This document shows, piece after piece, positions 51,493 through 59,342 of a DNA stretch of 64,000 nucleotides (position 1 is the stretch's first letter; each line of letters opens with the position of its first letter). The notes below the pieces were generated by a model. The model did no database searches and was not told the origin of the DNA. It saw only the letters and a list, made by a program, of their open reading frames with translations. The stretch is taken from the NCBI GenBank assembly GCA_031414415.1, contig JANNVK010000006.1, positions 1 through 64,000 on the forward strand, read 5' to 3'. This DNA comes from JANNVK01 sp031414415 (GTDB lineage Bacteria; Acidobacteriota; Blastocatellia; Pyrinomonadales; Pyrinomonadaceae). The translations under genes and the position numbers were made by a program.

Positions 51493-52782
51493 ATGAGCAT
51501 TATTGAAACTGTCTGGGCGAGAGAAATCCTAGATTCTCGCGGAAATCCGACTCTTGAAGCAGAAGTTGTGTTGGAATCTGGCGAAATTGGTCGGGCGGCT
51601 GTGCCTTCGGGGGCATCGACCGGCGAACACGAAGCTGTTGAGCTTCGTGATGGCGACAAAAATCGTTATTTGGGCAAAGGAACGCAGAAAGCGGTTGAGA
51701 ATGTTAACGAAAAAATCGCCCATGAAATAGAAGGAATGGACGCACTCGATCAGACTTTGCTTGACCAAACGATGATTGAAATGGACGGCACGGCGAATAA
51801 ATCGAACCTCGGTGCAAACGCAATGCTTGCGGTTTCGCTGGCGACTGCACGTGCGGCGGCGGCGTTGCTCGAAGTTCCACTTTATCGATACCTCGGCGGT
51901 GTAAATGCAAAAATTTTGCCCGTTCCGATGATGAATATTTTGAACGGCGGAGCTCACGCGGATAACAATGTAGATTTTCAAGAATTTATGGTAATGCCAG
52001 TCGGTGCAGAAAGTTTTGCAGAAGGATTGCGTTGTGGAGCCGAGATTTTTCACAACCTCAAAAACGTTTTAAAGAAACGTGGATATTCGACCAGCGTTGG
52101 CGATGAAGGCGGTTTTGCACCAAACTTGAAGTCTAATGAAGAAGCTATTGAAACAATTCTCGAAGCAATCGAAATTGCAGGTTACAAGGCTGGCGAGAAT
52201 GTAATGCTCGCACTCGATCCGGCGGCGAGTGAGTTTTTTGATGGCACGCATTACGTTTTCAAAAAGAGCGATAAACGAAAATTAACGCCGACGGAAATGG
52301 CTGATTACTGGATTGATTGGACAAAAAAATATCCGATTATTTCGATTGAAGACGGAATGGCGGAAGGCGATTGGACTGGTTGGAAATATATCACGGATCA
52401 AATCGGCAAAAACACGCAGCTTGTTGGTGATGATTTGTTCGTAACAAATGTTGAGTTTCTGCAACGCGGAATTGACGAAGGTTGTGCAAATTCGATCTTG
52501 ATTAAGTTCAATCAAATCGGCACTTTAACCGAAACTCTCGACGCAATTGAACTCGCTAAAACGAATAATATGACAGTAGTTATCTCTCATCGTTCGGGCG
52601 AAACTGAAGATAATTTTATCGCCGATTTGGCAGTGGCGACCAACGCCGGACAGATTAAAACCGGTTCGCTTTGCCGCTCAGATCGTGTTTCAAAATATAA
52701 TCAATTACTCAGAATTGAAGAAGATTTGGGCGATTCTGCGAGATATTTGGGAATGAAGGCATTTTATCAAATCAAAAATTAA
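51493..52782 (+). CDS. eno: Enolase
   Basis: 429 residues; converts 2-phosphoglycerate to phosphoenolpyruvate. Canonical motifs: AREILDSRGNPTLEAEVVL, PSGASTGEHEAVELRDGD, GDEGGFAPNL, LDPAASEF (metal Asp), SIEDGMAEGDW, GDDLFVTN, LIKFNQIGTLTET and SHRSGETED with the catalytic Lys/His/Ser residues. A TIR-like repeat follows directly after the stop and probably doubles as a terminator. Confidence 0.98.
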   Translation: MSIIETVWAREILDSRGNPTLEAEVVLESGEIGRAAVPSGASTGEHEAVELRDGDKNRYLGKGTQKAVENVNEKIAHEIEGMDALDQTLLDQTMIEMDGTANKSNLGANAMLAVSLATARAAAALLEVPLYRYLGGVNAKILPVPMMNILNGGAHADNNVDFQEFMVMPVGAESFAEGLRCGAEIFHNLKNVLKKRGYSTSVGDEGGFAPNLKSNEEAIETILEAIEIAGYKAGENVMLALDPAASEFFDGTHYVFKKSDKRKLTPTEMADYWIDWTKKYPIISIEDGMAEGDWTGWKYITDQIGKNTQLVGDDLFVTNVEFLQRGIDEGCANSILIKFNQIGTLTETLDAIELAKTNNMTVVISHRSGETEDNFIADLAVATNAGQIKTGSLCRSDRVSKYNQLLRIEEDLGDSARYLGMKAFYQIKN

Positions 52783-52857
52783 ACGGAACGCAGGCAGCCC
52801 TGCATGCGAGTGTAATCGAACTTCTATGACTCGCAGGCTGGCAGCCCACGTTCCGTT
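52782..52857. repeat. Inverted-repeat element after eno
   Basis: Arms AACGGAACGCAGGCAGCCC... and ...GGCTGGCAGCCCACGTTCCGTT are imperfect reverse complements around a 20-base centre. The outer 9 bases (AACGGAACG/CGTTCCGTT) pair perfectly. It is similar in design to the element at 60857. It may end transcription of eno. Confidence 0.75.
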
Positions 52858-52937
52858 AAAAAAGCTGAAAAAGTTGGGTTAAATCAATTTTTTCGACTTT
52901 GGTTTTTTGTGTGATAAAATAGTTTATAGGTAATAAA

Positions 52938-53141
52938 ATGACAAATACTCAGACTCTAGAAATTGTGGATTTATTGAAATCCTTGCCGTCTGAAAAGGTA
53001 TCTGAGGTAAAAGATTTTGCATTGTTTTTGCGTGAAAAGTATAAAAACACTGAAGTTATTGACGAAAGTGATGAATGGTCAGATGATGATTTGCAGAACG
53101 CAGTTTTTGCCTCAACAAATTACGCAGAGGTAACAAAATGA
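52938..53141 (+). CDS. Small antitoxin (DUF2281/VapB-like) of a MazF-type module
   Basis: 67 residues: LEIVDLLKSLPSEKVSEVKD, FALFLREKYK, then an acidic tail (DESDEWSDDDLQNAVFAST). The layout matches short antitoxins of MazF/PemK or VapC toxins. Its stop overlaps the ATG of the toxin remnant at 53138 (ATGA). Because that toxin is broken, the antitoxin may now be an orphan. Confidence 0.8.
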   Translation: MTNTQTLEIVDLLKSLPSEKVSEVKDFALFLREKYKNTEVIDESDEWSDDDLQNAVFASTNYAEVTK

Positions 53142-53460
53142 AACCCTGAACTGTTGTAACAGCAGAATTTATCGGCATTCATTCAACCAAAAGAAGACCT
53201 GCTTTAATCATATCAACGAACTTTATCACTATGAACGTCCCGATGTGATTTTGGCTGTTATCACGAGTCAAGTTTCAAAATCTACGTCGAAAACTGATTA
53301 CATTTTGCAAGATTGGTAAACTGCAAACCTAAATAAAGAGTCTGCCGTCAGAATTTTTCTTTTTACTTCGCCACAAAATAAAGTTACAAGAATTGGTGAA
53401 CTCTCTGAAAATGATTGGCAAAAAGTTTAAGAAAAATTAAAACTTTCGATAAAAGTTTAA
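53138..53460 (+). pseudogene. Decayed MazF/PemK-family toxin gene
   Basis: After ATG 53138 the frame reads MKP, TGA at 53147, then TVVTAEFIGIHSTKRRPALI, a MazF/PemK N-terminus. A frameshift near 53215-53221 moves the homology to the next frame (LYHYERPDVILAVITSQVSK, TDYILQDW), which is broken by TAA at 53317, resumes (ESAVRIFLFTSPQNKVTRIG, ELSENDWQKV), meets TAA at 53428, and ends at 53460. Three stops and one frameshift show it no longer makes an endoribonuclease. The intact antitoxin lies directly upstream. Confidence 0.88.
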
Positions 53461-53582
53461 TTATTTCAGTTTTAACAAATCAAGAAAAGTGTCTTACCAA
53501 GTAGAAAAGGCGAAAAAGTTGGATAATTTCGATTTTTTCACCTTTGTTTTTTTGTATGTTAAAATCGTTTTCAGGAGAATTT

Positions 53583-53870
53583 ATGGGACAACTTGTAATT
53601 GAAACTACTGAAAATATTAATCGCGTTTTTCACATAAATGATAACCATTATGTTCGCGGGCTTTTGAAAGACCTTGAGAAAATCGAAGAAGAAACTTCCT
53701 CGCTTACTCCGATGGAAAAACTTCTTAAGTGCAATCCAAATATTATTCCGCCAAGAAGAAACAGTTTGAAGAAAGATGGCGATGCCGCATTAGGTATTTG
53801 GGCTGATAGAGAAGAGGACGCGTTGGAAATTGCCAGAAAAATTCGTGACAAAAATAACGGGAAAATATAA
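53583..53870 (+). CDS. Probable antitoxin upstream of a PIN-domain toxin
   Basis: 95 residues from the ATG at 53583 (AGGAGAATTT upstream; the earlier frame from 53544 has no ribosome-binding site). Sequence: VIETTENINRVFHINDNHYV, an acidic middle, and a basic end (DALEIARKIRDKNNGKI). I recognise no DNA-binding domain with certainty. Its stop overlaps the PIN gene start by one base, the usual vapBC arrangement, which is the main basis for the call. Confidence 0.7.
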   Translation: MGQLVIETTENINRVFHINDNHYVRGLLKDLEKIEEETSSLTPMEKLLKCNPNIIPPRRNSLKKDGDAALGIWADREEDALEIARKIRDKNNGKI

Positions 53871-54244
53871 TGATTCATCTCGTTGACACGAATATTTTTT
53901 CGAAGATTTTTAAGGATGACGTAAGCATCAAACAATTCGTGGAAAGCCAAACTACTGTGATTTGTGCAACCGTTTATATCGAAAATCTTCAAGGTTCAAA
54001 GTCAAACAAAGAAAAGCAGGTAATCAAGAAATACCTTGACAATTTTCCACAGGTTTTGATTAACGAGTTGATTTCAAGCCTCGCAATAGAGTTAATTGAA
54101 ACATATTCAAATTCCAAAGGATTATTGCTTGCCGATGCCTTAATCGCCGCAACTACTCTCGAAAATGATTTAACGGTTTAAGATTATAATGTCGTAGATT
54201 TTCAGTTTATCGAAGATTTAAAATGGCAATTGCCGCCAAATTAG
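53870..54244 (+). pseudogene. PIN-domain (VapC-like) toxin interrupted by a late stop codon
   Basis: The intact part, 53870-54181, encodes 103 residues with PIN motifs: MIHLVDTNIFSKIF (first Asp), CATVYIENLQGSK (Glu) and GLLLADALIAATTLENDLTV (Asp). In-frame TAA at 54179-54181 is followed by codons for DYNVVDFQFIEDLKWQLPP up to TAG 54242-54244, which is the expected VapC C-terminus with the fourth acidic residue in VDF. The stop therefore removes about 20 residues including an active-site position. Readthrough could restore it, but loss of function is likelier. Confidence 0.82.
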
Positions 54245-54250
54245 AAACAG

Positions 54251-54290
54251 AAAAGCACGACTCAATGAGCGAATCGTGCTTTTTCTTTTT
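54251..54290 (+). terminator. Intrinsic terminator after the PIN-domain gene
   Basis: Stem AAAAGCACGA / TCGTGCTTTT (54251-54260, 54274-54283) with a 13-base loop is followed by TCTTTTTT. It lies between convergent genes. Confidence 0.85.
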
Positions 54291-54303
54291 TCTGCTAAAA
54301 ACC

Positions 54304-57087
54304 TTATGGCAAAGCCGTAAAGTCAACGCCTGTTAAATCCTCACCAACGAAAATGCTTTGCGTCGGATTTCCAAATTGATAACGTTTGCTTCTGACCGAA
54401 ATTACATAATTTTGTCCAGTTGCTAGATTATCAAACCGATAATATCCAAAACTATTCGAAGTTGCGTATCTAATTTGTCCATCAGAATCAGTGATCGAAA
54501 TTGACGCTCTTGAAACACCACGACCGCCAGAAGTTAAAACTCTTCCGGTAATTGAAGCCGAAGCCGCCGTTGGTACCAAATTACCGACTGCCCAATCAGA
54601 AAAACTCGAAATGGCGGTTTTTGAAAGTGTGTTCGCAGTTGTATCAAGAGTAATTGGAGCTTGATCGACTCCGCTTGCACCTGTAAAACGGTAAAGTTTG
54701 TAGCTTGATTCGGTTCCAACGACATCTAGCGGATCGTTGTAATTAAAAACCATATCAGTGGTCAAAGTTCCAGCCGTATTTGTCAGCGTCCAAAATCTTT
54801 GCAAAGAGTTCGCGGCAGCCATACCGGCTTTGTTTCCTTGATTAGCCTTTACGAGCAAACTCGAAGGATTTGTGGTTGTTGTAACATTCGCATTTACTGG
54901 CGAATATCCGTTAGCGGTTCCAGTCGGATATGTGAATGCCTGATTTGCACAGAAATCTTTTTGGAAATTTCCGATAACATAATTCGATGCAGATGCTCCC
55001 GAAACTGTTCCGTTGCAACCTAATCCAAGCGTGCTTGCACCAGTATTAACCTGCGTTCCGAGAGTTAAAGCACCCGTTACGGTAAGATTCGCGTTCATCA
55101 CCAAACTTGCTCCTGCATTAACATTCAAGCTACAAACCGTAGAATTTGAATTTACAGTTAAAGTTCGTCCAGTAGGAATAATTCCGGTTGTAGTCGCATT
55201 TGGAACGCCGTTGCTCCAACTTCCCGCACTACTGAAATCGCCATTTGCGGTTGCGGTTGTCGTCGGAAATCTGGCACTGACAATTCGTGTTCGCCAATTG
55301 AATGATCCGTCTGCGGCTAAATATTGGGTTGTAAACCAAAAAGTTTCATCATCAGAAGGATCAACTTGCATTGTGCTGTAATCGCCCCAACGGGTTAGTC
55401 CACCGGTTTGCGAACCCGTTCCAGTTTGTGCAATAGCTTCTGCTTGCAACGTATTGAGCGTGTCGCATTGCGAACGTCCCGCTAACGCAATCGAAGGCTT
55501 TAGTGCTGTGCTGGCATTGGCGATGCTGTATCCAAGCATAACATCGCCGTATTTATTCATTGCTACCGAACCCATCCAACGGTCGCTTGCGGCTCCCGGA
55601 TCGTATGTCGCATTTTGATAAAGAAACGGTCTTTTTCCAGTTACTGAGTCAGCCGGATTGTTGAGCGGATTACGGATTTCAAACCAACGAACCGCCGAAC
55701 TTCGTGTTCCTGCACCATCAGGATCGGTTCCAATATTTACCAACAAACTGTCAACGCCACCGCGGTTTCTATAAGCAAGTCGATACATCAAACGACTGCC
55801 GAGCGTGTCCAAAGTGTTAGCTGTTCCGGGTTGAGCAACGCAAGTTCCACCTGTTCCATTGCACGGAAGTGTTAATGCTCCTGTCGGAAACGCAACAAAG
55901 CTACCTGCAGCTCCGCCGAAACCATCTGTAAGTGTTACTGTTCCCGCAGTAAAATTTGGTTTTAGCCGCAACATTCTGAGGTTATTCGTTGTTGAATAAC
56001 GCAAGAAAACACCACCGCGAGTTAAATCAGTCGGCGGATTCGCACCATCCAAATCAGCCGGAAGAAACGATGCACCACCGCCGTAGAAAGCTGTTGGAGC
56101 ACAGAGCGTTGTTGCCGCAAGCCCAGCTAGCATATTTGTTCGGTCAGAAGCACAGAGAGAAACACCTGTGTTGCTACCTGCCGGCGAGCCTCCAAAAATG
56201 TTATAAGCCGTGTAATAAGCATCATTCCAAACGCCTAATTTACCGTAATCATTAAAGCCATCAGGGGTTACAGAACCAAAACTGACTGTATATCGAAAAT
56301 AAGTTCCGGTTGGATTATTTGTAGTTGAAACCGCGATACATTGCAGGTAAGGAGCGGTTGTTCCAGCTGAAAACGCAAATTGACTCAAAAACCAACGATC
56401 AGCCAAGCGGTCGTATTGCAAAATCGGGTCACCACGATTTGTAGTTTCGCAGTTGCCGCCAACTCCTGTAAATAATGTGCTTCCGTTTACCGGTCCAAGC
56501 AAGACAGTTCCTGTTTTGTTAAAAATTGCGTATTGCGAATTTACCCAAGCAACAATGTGGTTGGGACCAACAGCCATCGTTGTATCAGGTGGTGCACCAG
56601 TTAAAGAAAATCCTGGCAAACCAACTCCCGGACCTTCAAAACTTGTTCCCAAAATTGCAGCAAGCGGTCCGGCTGTTTCATTTTGTAGAAATGCTGGAGG
56701 AATTAAATTGTTCGGTTTGTTGTCTGTCGGTTCTTCGTAAAGTGGTTCTCTTTCTTCTTCAGTAATTTTTCCGTCCTCTTTACTGATAGGCGGTTGCGGC
56801 TTTGCCGCAAGGCTTGTTAAAGATTCAGATTCGCCGTGAAATTGCATCGGAAGAACAACCGTTTTGCCTTTTTGTGCTGCATTATTTTTGGCAACATTAA
56901 AGACAAACTTTTTCTTAAGTTTTTCTCTTTTCATCTCCGCAGATTCAGATGGTTTAGATTTAGTAATATTCTTTTTTGGGGTTGATTCCTTGCTCGTACT
57001 ACTACTCTGCCCGAAAGCAAAAGAGTTTATAGCAAATATTGACAATATAATTGTAAAAAAGTAACGAAAAGTGTTTTTCATCTTCAT
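54304..57087 (-). CDS. Large secreted surface protein with C-terminal carboxypeptidase-regulatory-like domain
   Basis: 927 residues with signal peptide (ending INSFAFGQ), then a Ser/Lys-rich linker. The middle 600 residues are beta-rich with Asn/Gly/Thr-rich turns, resembling exported adhesin or enzyme-like proteins; MAVGPNHIVAWVNSQYAIFN and QVDPSDDETFWFTTQYLA are recognisable blocks. A repetitive beta-helix-like part (about 610-700: GDFSSAGSWSNGVPNATTTG) follows. The C-terminal 85 residues are a CarboxypepD-regulatory-like domain (SITGRVLTSGGRGVSRASIS, GYYRFDNLATGQNY). Location is probably the cell surface. AGGAGA precedes the ATG. The gap 57088-57301 holds no gene. Confidence 0.85.
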   Translation of the reverse strand: MKMKNTFRYFFTIILSIFAINSFAFGQSSSTSKESTPKKNITKSKPSESAEMKREKLKKKFVFNVAKNNAAQKGKTVVLPMQFHGESESLTSLAAKPQPPISKEDGKITEEEREPLYEEPTDNKPNNLIPPAFLQNETAGPLAAILGTSFEGPGVGLPGFSLTGAPPDTTMAVGPNHIVAWVNSQYAIFNKTGTVLLGPVNGSTLFTGVGGNCETTNRGDPILQYDRLADRWFLSQFAFSAGTTAPYLQCIAVSTTNNPTGTYFRYTVSFGSVTPDGFNDYGKLGVWNDAYYTAYNIFGGSPAGSNTGVSLCASDRTNMLAGLAATTLCAPTAFYGGGASFLPADLDGANPPTDLTRGGVFLRYSTTNNLRMLRLKPNFTAGTVTLTDGFGGAAGSFVAFPTGALTLPCNGTGGTCVAQPGTANTLDTLGSRLMYRLAYRNRGGVDSLLVNIGTDPDGAGTRSSAVRWFEIRNPLNNPADSVTGKRPFLYQNATYDPGAASDRWMGSVAMNKYGDVMLGYSIANASTALKPSIALAGRSQCDTLNTLQAEAIAQTGTGSQTGGLTRWGDYSTMQVDPSDDETFWFTTQYLAADGSFNWRTRIVSARFPTTTATANGDFSSAGSWSNGVPNATTTGIIPTGRTLTVNSNSTVCSLNVNAGASLVMNANLTVTGALTLGTQVNTGASTLGLGCNGTVSGASASNYVIGNFQKDFCANQAFTYPTGTANGYSPVNANVTTTTNPSSLLVKANQGNKAGMAAANSLQRFWTLTNTAGTLTTDMVFNYNDPLDVVGTESSYKLYRFTGASGVDQAPITLDTTANTLSKTAISSFSDWAVGNLVPTAASASITGRVLTSGGRGVSRASISITDSDGQIRYATSNSFGYYRFDNLATGQNYVISVRSKRYQFGNPTQSIFVGEDLTGVDFTALP

Positions 57088-57301
57088 AAATCTCCTGACT
57101 AATTTTTTCTAAAGTTACTAATCAACTATAAACTGGCGTTGTCATAAAATGCAATATTTTTTTAAGAACTGTTAATGTCAAATTTCGAAATAGGTTTTAG
57201 TTTAAGATTTTACAAGTCACTAAAACTCAAACATTGAAAAAGTAAGTCTTTTGGTTCATAACGAGAAGTGATTTTTTTTCAAAGTTAGGTTAGATTGAGA
57301 T

Positions 57302-57751
57302 ATGTTTTCTGATTGTAGTTTATTAAAAAATAATACAAATTTTGTAATTTCAACTGACAAAAACGAGCTTCAAATTAACGTTATCCACAAATTTCTGAGC
57401 GAAGATTCTTATTGGGCAAAAGAACGAAGTCTTGAAAAAACCAAAATTGCGATTGAAAATTCACTGTGTTTTGGCGTTTATTGCGAAGGCAAACAAATCG
57501 GTTTTGCTCGTGTGGTTTCAGATTTTGCAACATTTGCATATCTCGGCGATGTGTTTATTTTAAAAGAGTTTCGCGGAAAAGGTTTGAGTAAATGGCTGAT
57601 GGAAGTTATTATTTCACACGAAGACTTGCAAGATTTACGGCGTTGGGTTTTGGCAACCAAAGACGCACACGGACTTTACGCTCAATTTGAATTTTCCGGA
57701 CTAAAATTTCCAGATCGCTGGATGGAAAAAACAGCACCAAACGCTTATTAG
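57302..57751 (+). CDS. GNAT-family N-acetyltransferase
   Basis: 149 residues with the GNAT acetyl-CoA fold. Motif A is in LGDVFILKEFRGKGLSKWLM (the R/Q-x-x-G-x-G/A loop as RGKGLSK). Preceding strands are FGVYCEGKQIGFARVVSDFA. It has the end pattern of small single-domain acetyltransferases (LYAQFEFSGLKFPDRWMEK). The substrate is unknown. A palindromic repeat array begins at its stop codon. Confidence 0.9.
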   Translation: MFSDCSLLKNNTNFVISTDKNELQINVIHKFLSEDSYWAKERSLEKTKIAIENSLCFGVYCEGKQIGFARVVSDFATFAYLGDVFILKEFRGKGLSKWLMEVIISHEDLQDLRRWVLATKDAHGLYAQFEFSGLKFPDRWMEKTAPNAY

Positions 57752-57822
57752 TTAAAAGTGAAAAACTAATAGTGAAAAGTTCATAATTCACTTTTCACTT
57801 TTCACTTTTCGTTTTTCACTTT
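57752..57822. repeat. Palindromic AGTGAAAAGT array between the acetyltransferase and iPGM genes
   Basis: Left arm TTAAAAGTGAAAAACTAATA... and right arm ...TTCACTTTTCACTTTTCACT... ending at 57822 are reverse complements of the same AGTGAAAA units, around a short AT loop. It is the same sequence family as 42398-42467. It fills the whole gap and ends one base before the next start codon, so ribosome access to that gene would depend on the hairpin opening. Confidence 0.85.
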
Positions 57823-57823
57823 T

Positions 57824-59341
57824 ATGAAAAGACCTTTAGCATTAATAATACTCGATGGTTGGGGCTATTCGCCGCGGAGCGATGGCAACGCAATTGCTCT
57901 TGCAAACACTCCAAATTACGACGAAATCTCAACAAAATATCCTGTCACGTTTCTTAACGCTGCCGGCGAAAAAGTTGGTCTCCAAAAAAATTCGCCCGGA
58001 AATTCGGAAACCGGACATCTCTGCATCGGCTCAGGACGAATTGTCAGAAATGGCTTATCGCAGATTGATTACGCCATAAATACTGGTGAATTTTCAAACA
58101 ACAGAGTTTTGCTTGAAGCAATGTTTCAGGCAAAAAATACAAATTTGCATCTCGTTGGGTTGCTTTCAGACGGAAATATTCACTCTTCGCAAGATCATCT
58201 TTTTGCACTCGTCCGGCTCGCGAAAAAATGCGGTGTAAAAAATGTTTTTATCCACGCAACTCTCGATGGCGTTGATGTTTCGTCTGATTCTGCGTCGATT
58301 TATGTCGAAGCATTAGAAATAAAACTGCACGATATTGGACTCGGGAAAATTGCAACATTATGCGGAAGACAATGGACAATGGACGCAAAACAACGTTGGG
58401 GACGAACCGCTAGAGCCTATACAATGCTGGTTCATGCCGAAGGCGAACGTGCTTTTGATCCGATAACTGCTATTAGAAACAATTATTTACGCGGAATTCT
58501 TGACGAACAAATTCAGCCAATTGTTATCGAAAAAGAGCAAGGCGTTCCCGTCGCAACTATAAAAAACGATGATGCCGTTATATTTTTTAATTTTCGAGGC
58601 GATGGCATTGAGCAACTTGTAAAATCACTGTCATTTTTGGAAAATTCTGAAATTTCGACAATCGGAAAACCGCGAGTCCATACTGTTTGCTTGACTGAAT
58701 ATAACGAAACTTTTGGTTTACCAGTAGCTTTTTTAGATACTGAAAGCGTGAAAAATTCTTTAACGGACATATTAGAACAACAAAAAATTAGAAATTGCCG
58801 CATTAGCGAAACCGTTAAATATTCGAATGTAACTTTTTTAATGAATGGAGCAAAAGAAGTTGAAAACGCCCACGAAGTTCGACATTTAATTAAATCTCCA
58901 ACGACAGTTGAACCCGAAATGTCTAGTTTTAAAATTGCCGACAGCTTACTTCGCGGACTAGAATCAAAAGAAAATGATGTGTTTATCGTAAACTTCTCGG
59001 CTCCAGATTCGCTCGCAAATACCGGAAACTTAGACAAAACAATCGAAGCGGTTCAGCACATTGATACTTGTCTTGGCGGAATTTACAAAAAAATTATGGA
59101 GCTAAACGGTGTTTTGTTAATAACTTCCGCACACGGAAACTGCGAAGAAATGATTGACGAACAACGAAATCCTTTTTTGAGCAATACCGTAAATTTAGTT
59201 CCATTTCATTATGTTGACGCAAACTCAATAGACGCAAAACTCCGCGACGATGGCTCTCTCGAAGACATTGCACCAACATTTCTCGGTATTCTCGGCATCG
59301 AAAAACCAAATGAAATGACAGGAAAAGATTTGAGAATTTGA
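57824..59341 (+). CDS. iPGM-family (GpmI-like) phosphoglycerate mutase homologue with altered active site
   Basis: 505 residues, full length, aligning throughout with cofactor-independent phosphoglycerate mutase: LALIILDGWGYSP, SPGNSETGHLCIGSGRIV (nucleophile Ser kept), LVGLLSDGNIHSSQDHLFAL, FNFRGDG and EMTGKDL. Recalled against Geobacillus stearothermophilus iPGM, several key residues differ: LDGRD is LDGVD, NFRPDR is NFRGDG, the metal motif GHSG is ANTG, TADHGN is TSAHGN and AHTTNP is SNTVNL. Up to three metal ligands and two substrate arginines are thus replaced, so phosphoglycerate mutase activity is doubtful. A repeat hairpin precedes the start. Confidence 0.88.
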   Translation: MKRPLALIILDGWGYSPRSDGNAIALANTPNYDEISTKYPVTFLNAAGEKVGLQKNSPGNSETGHLCIGSGRIVRNGLSQIDYAINTGEFSNNRVLLEAMFQAKNTNLHLVGLLSDGNIHSSQDHLFALVRLAKKCGVKNVFIHATLDGVDVSSDSASIYVEALEIKLHDIGLGKIATLCGRQWTMDAKQRWGRTARAYTMLVHAEGERAFDPITAIRNNYLRGILDEQIQPIVIEKEQGVPVATIKNDDAVIFFNFRGDGIEQLVKSLSFLENSEISTIGKPRVHTVCLTEYNETFGLPVAFLDTESVKNSLTDILEQQKIRNCRISETVKYSNVTFLMNGAKEVENAHEVRHLIKSPTTVEPEMSSFKIADSLLRGLESKENDVFIVNFSAPDSLANTGNLDKTIEAVQHIDTCLGGIYKKIMELNGVLLITSAHGNCEEMIDEQRNPFLSNTVNLVPFHYVDANSIDAKLRDDGSLEDIAPTFLGILGIEKPNEMTGKDLRI

Positions 59342-59342
59342 G

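Noticed and set aside
52782..52857. tRNA-like fold after eno
   Set aside because: It can fold into a single long hairpin but has no cloverleaf, anticodon arm or CCA end.
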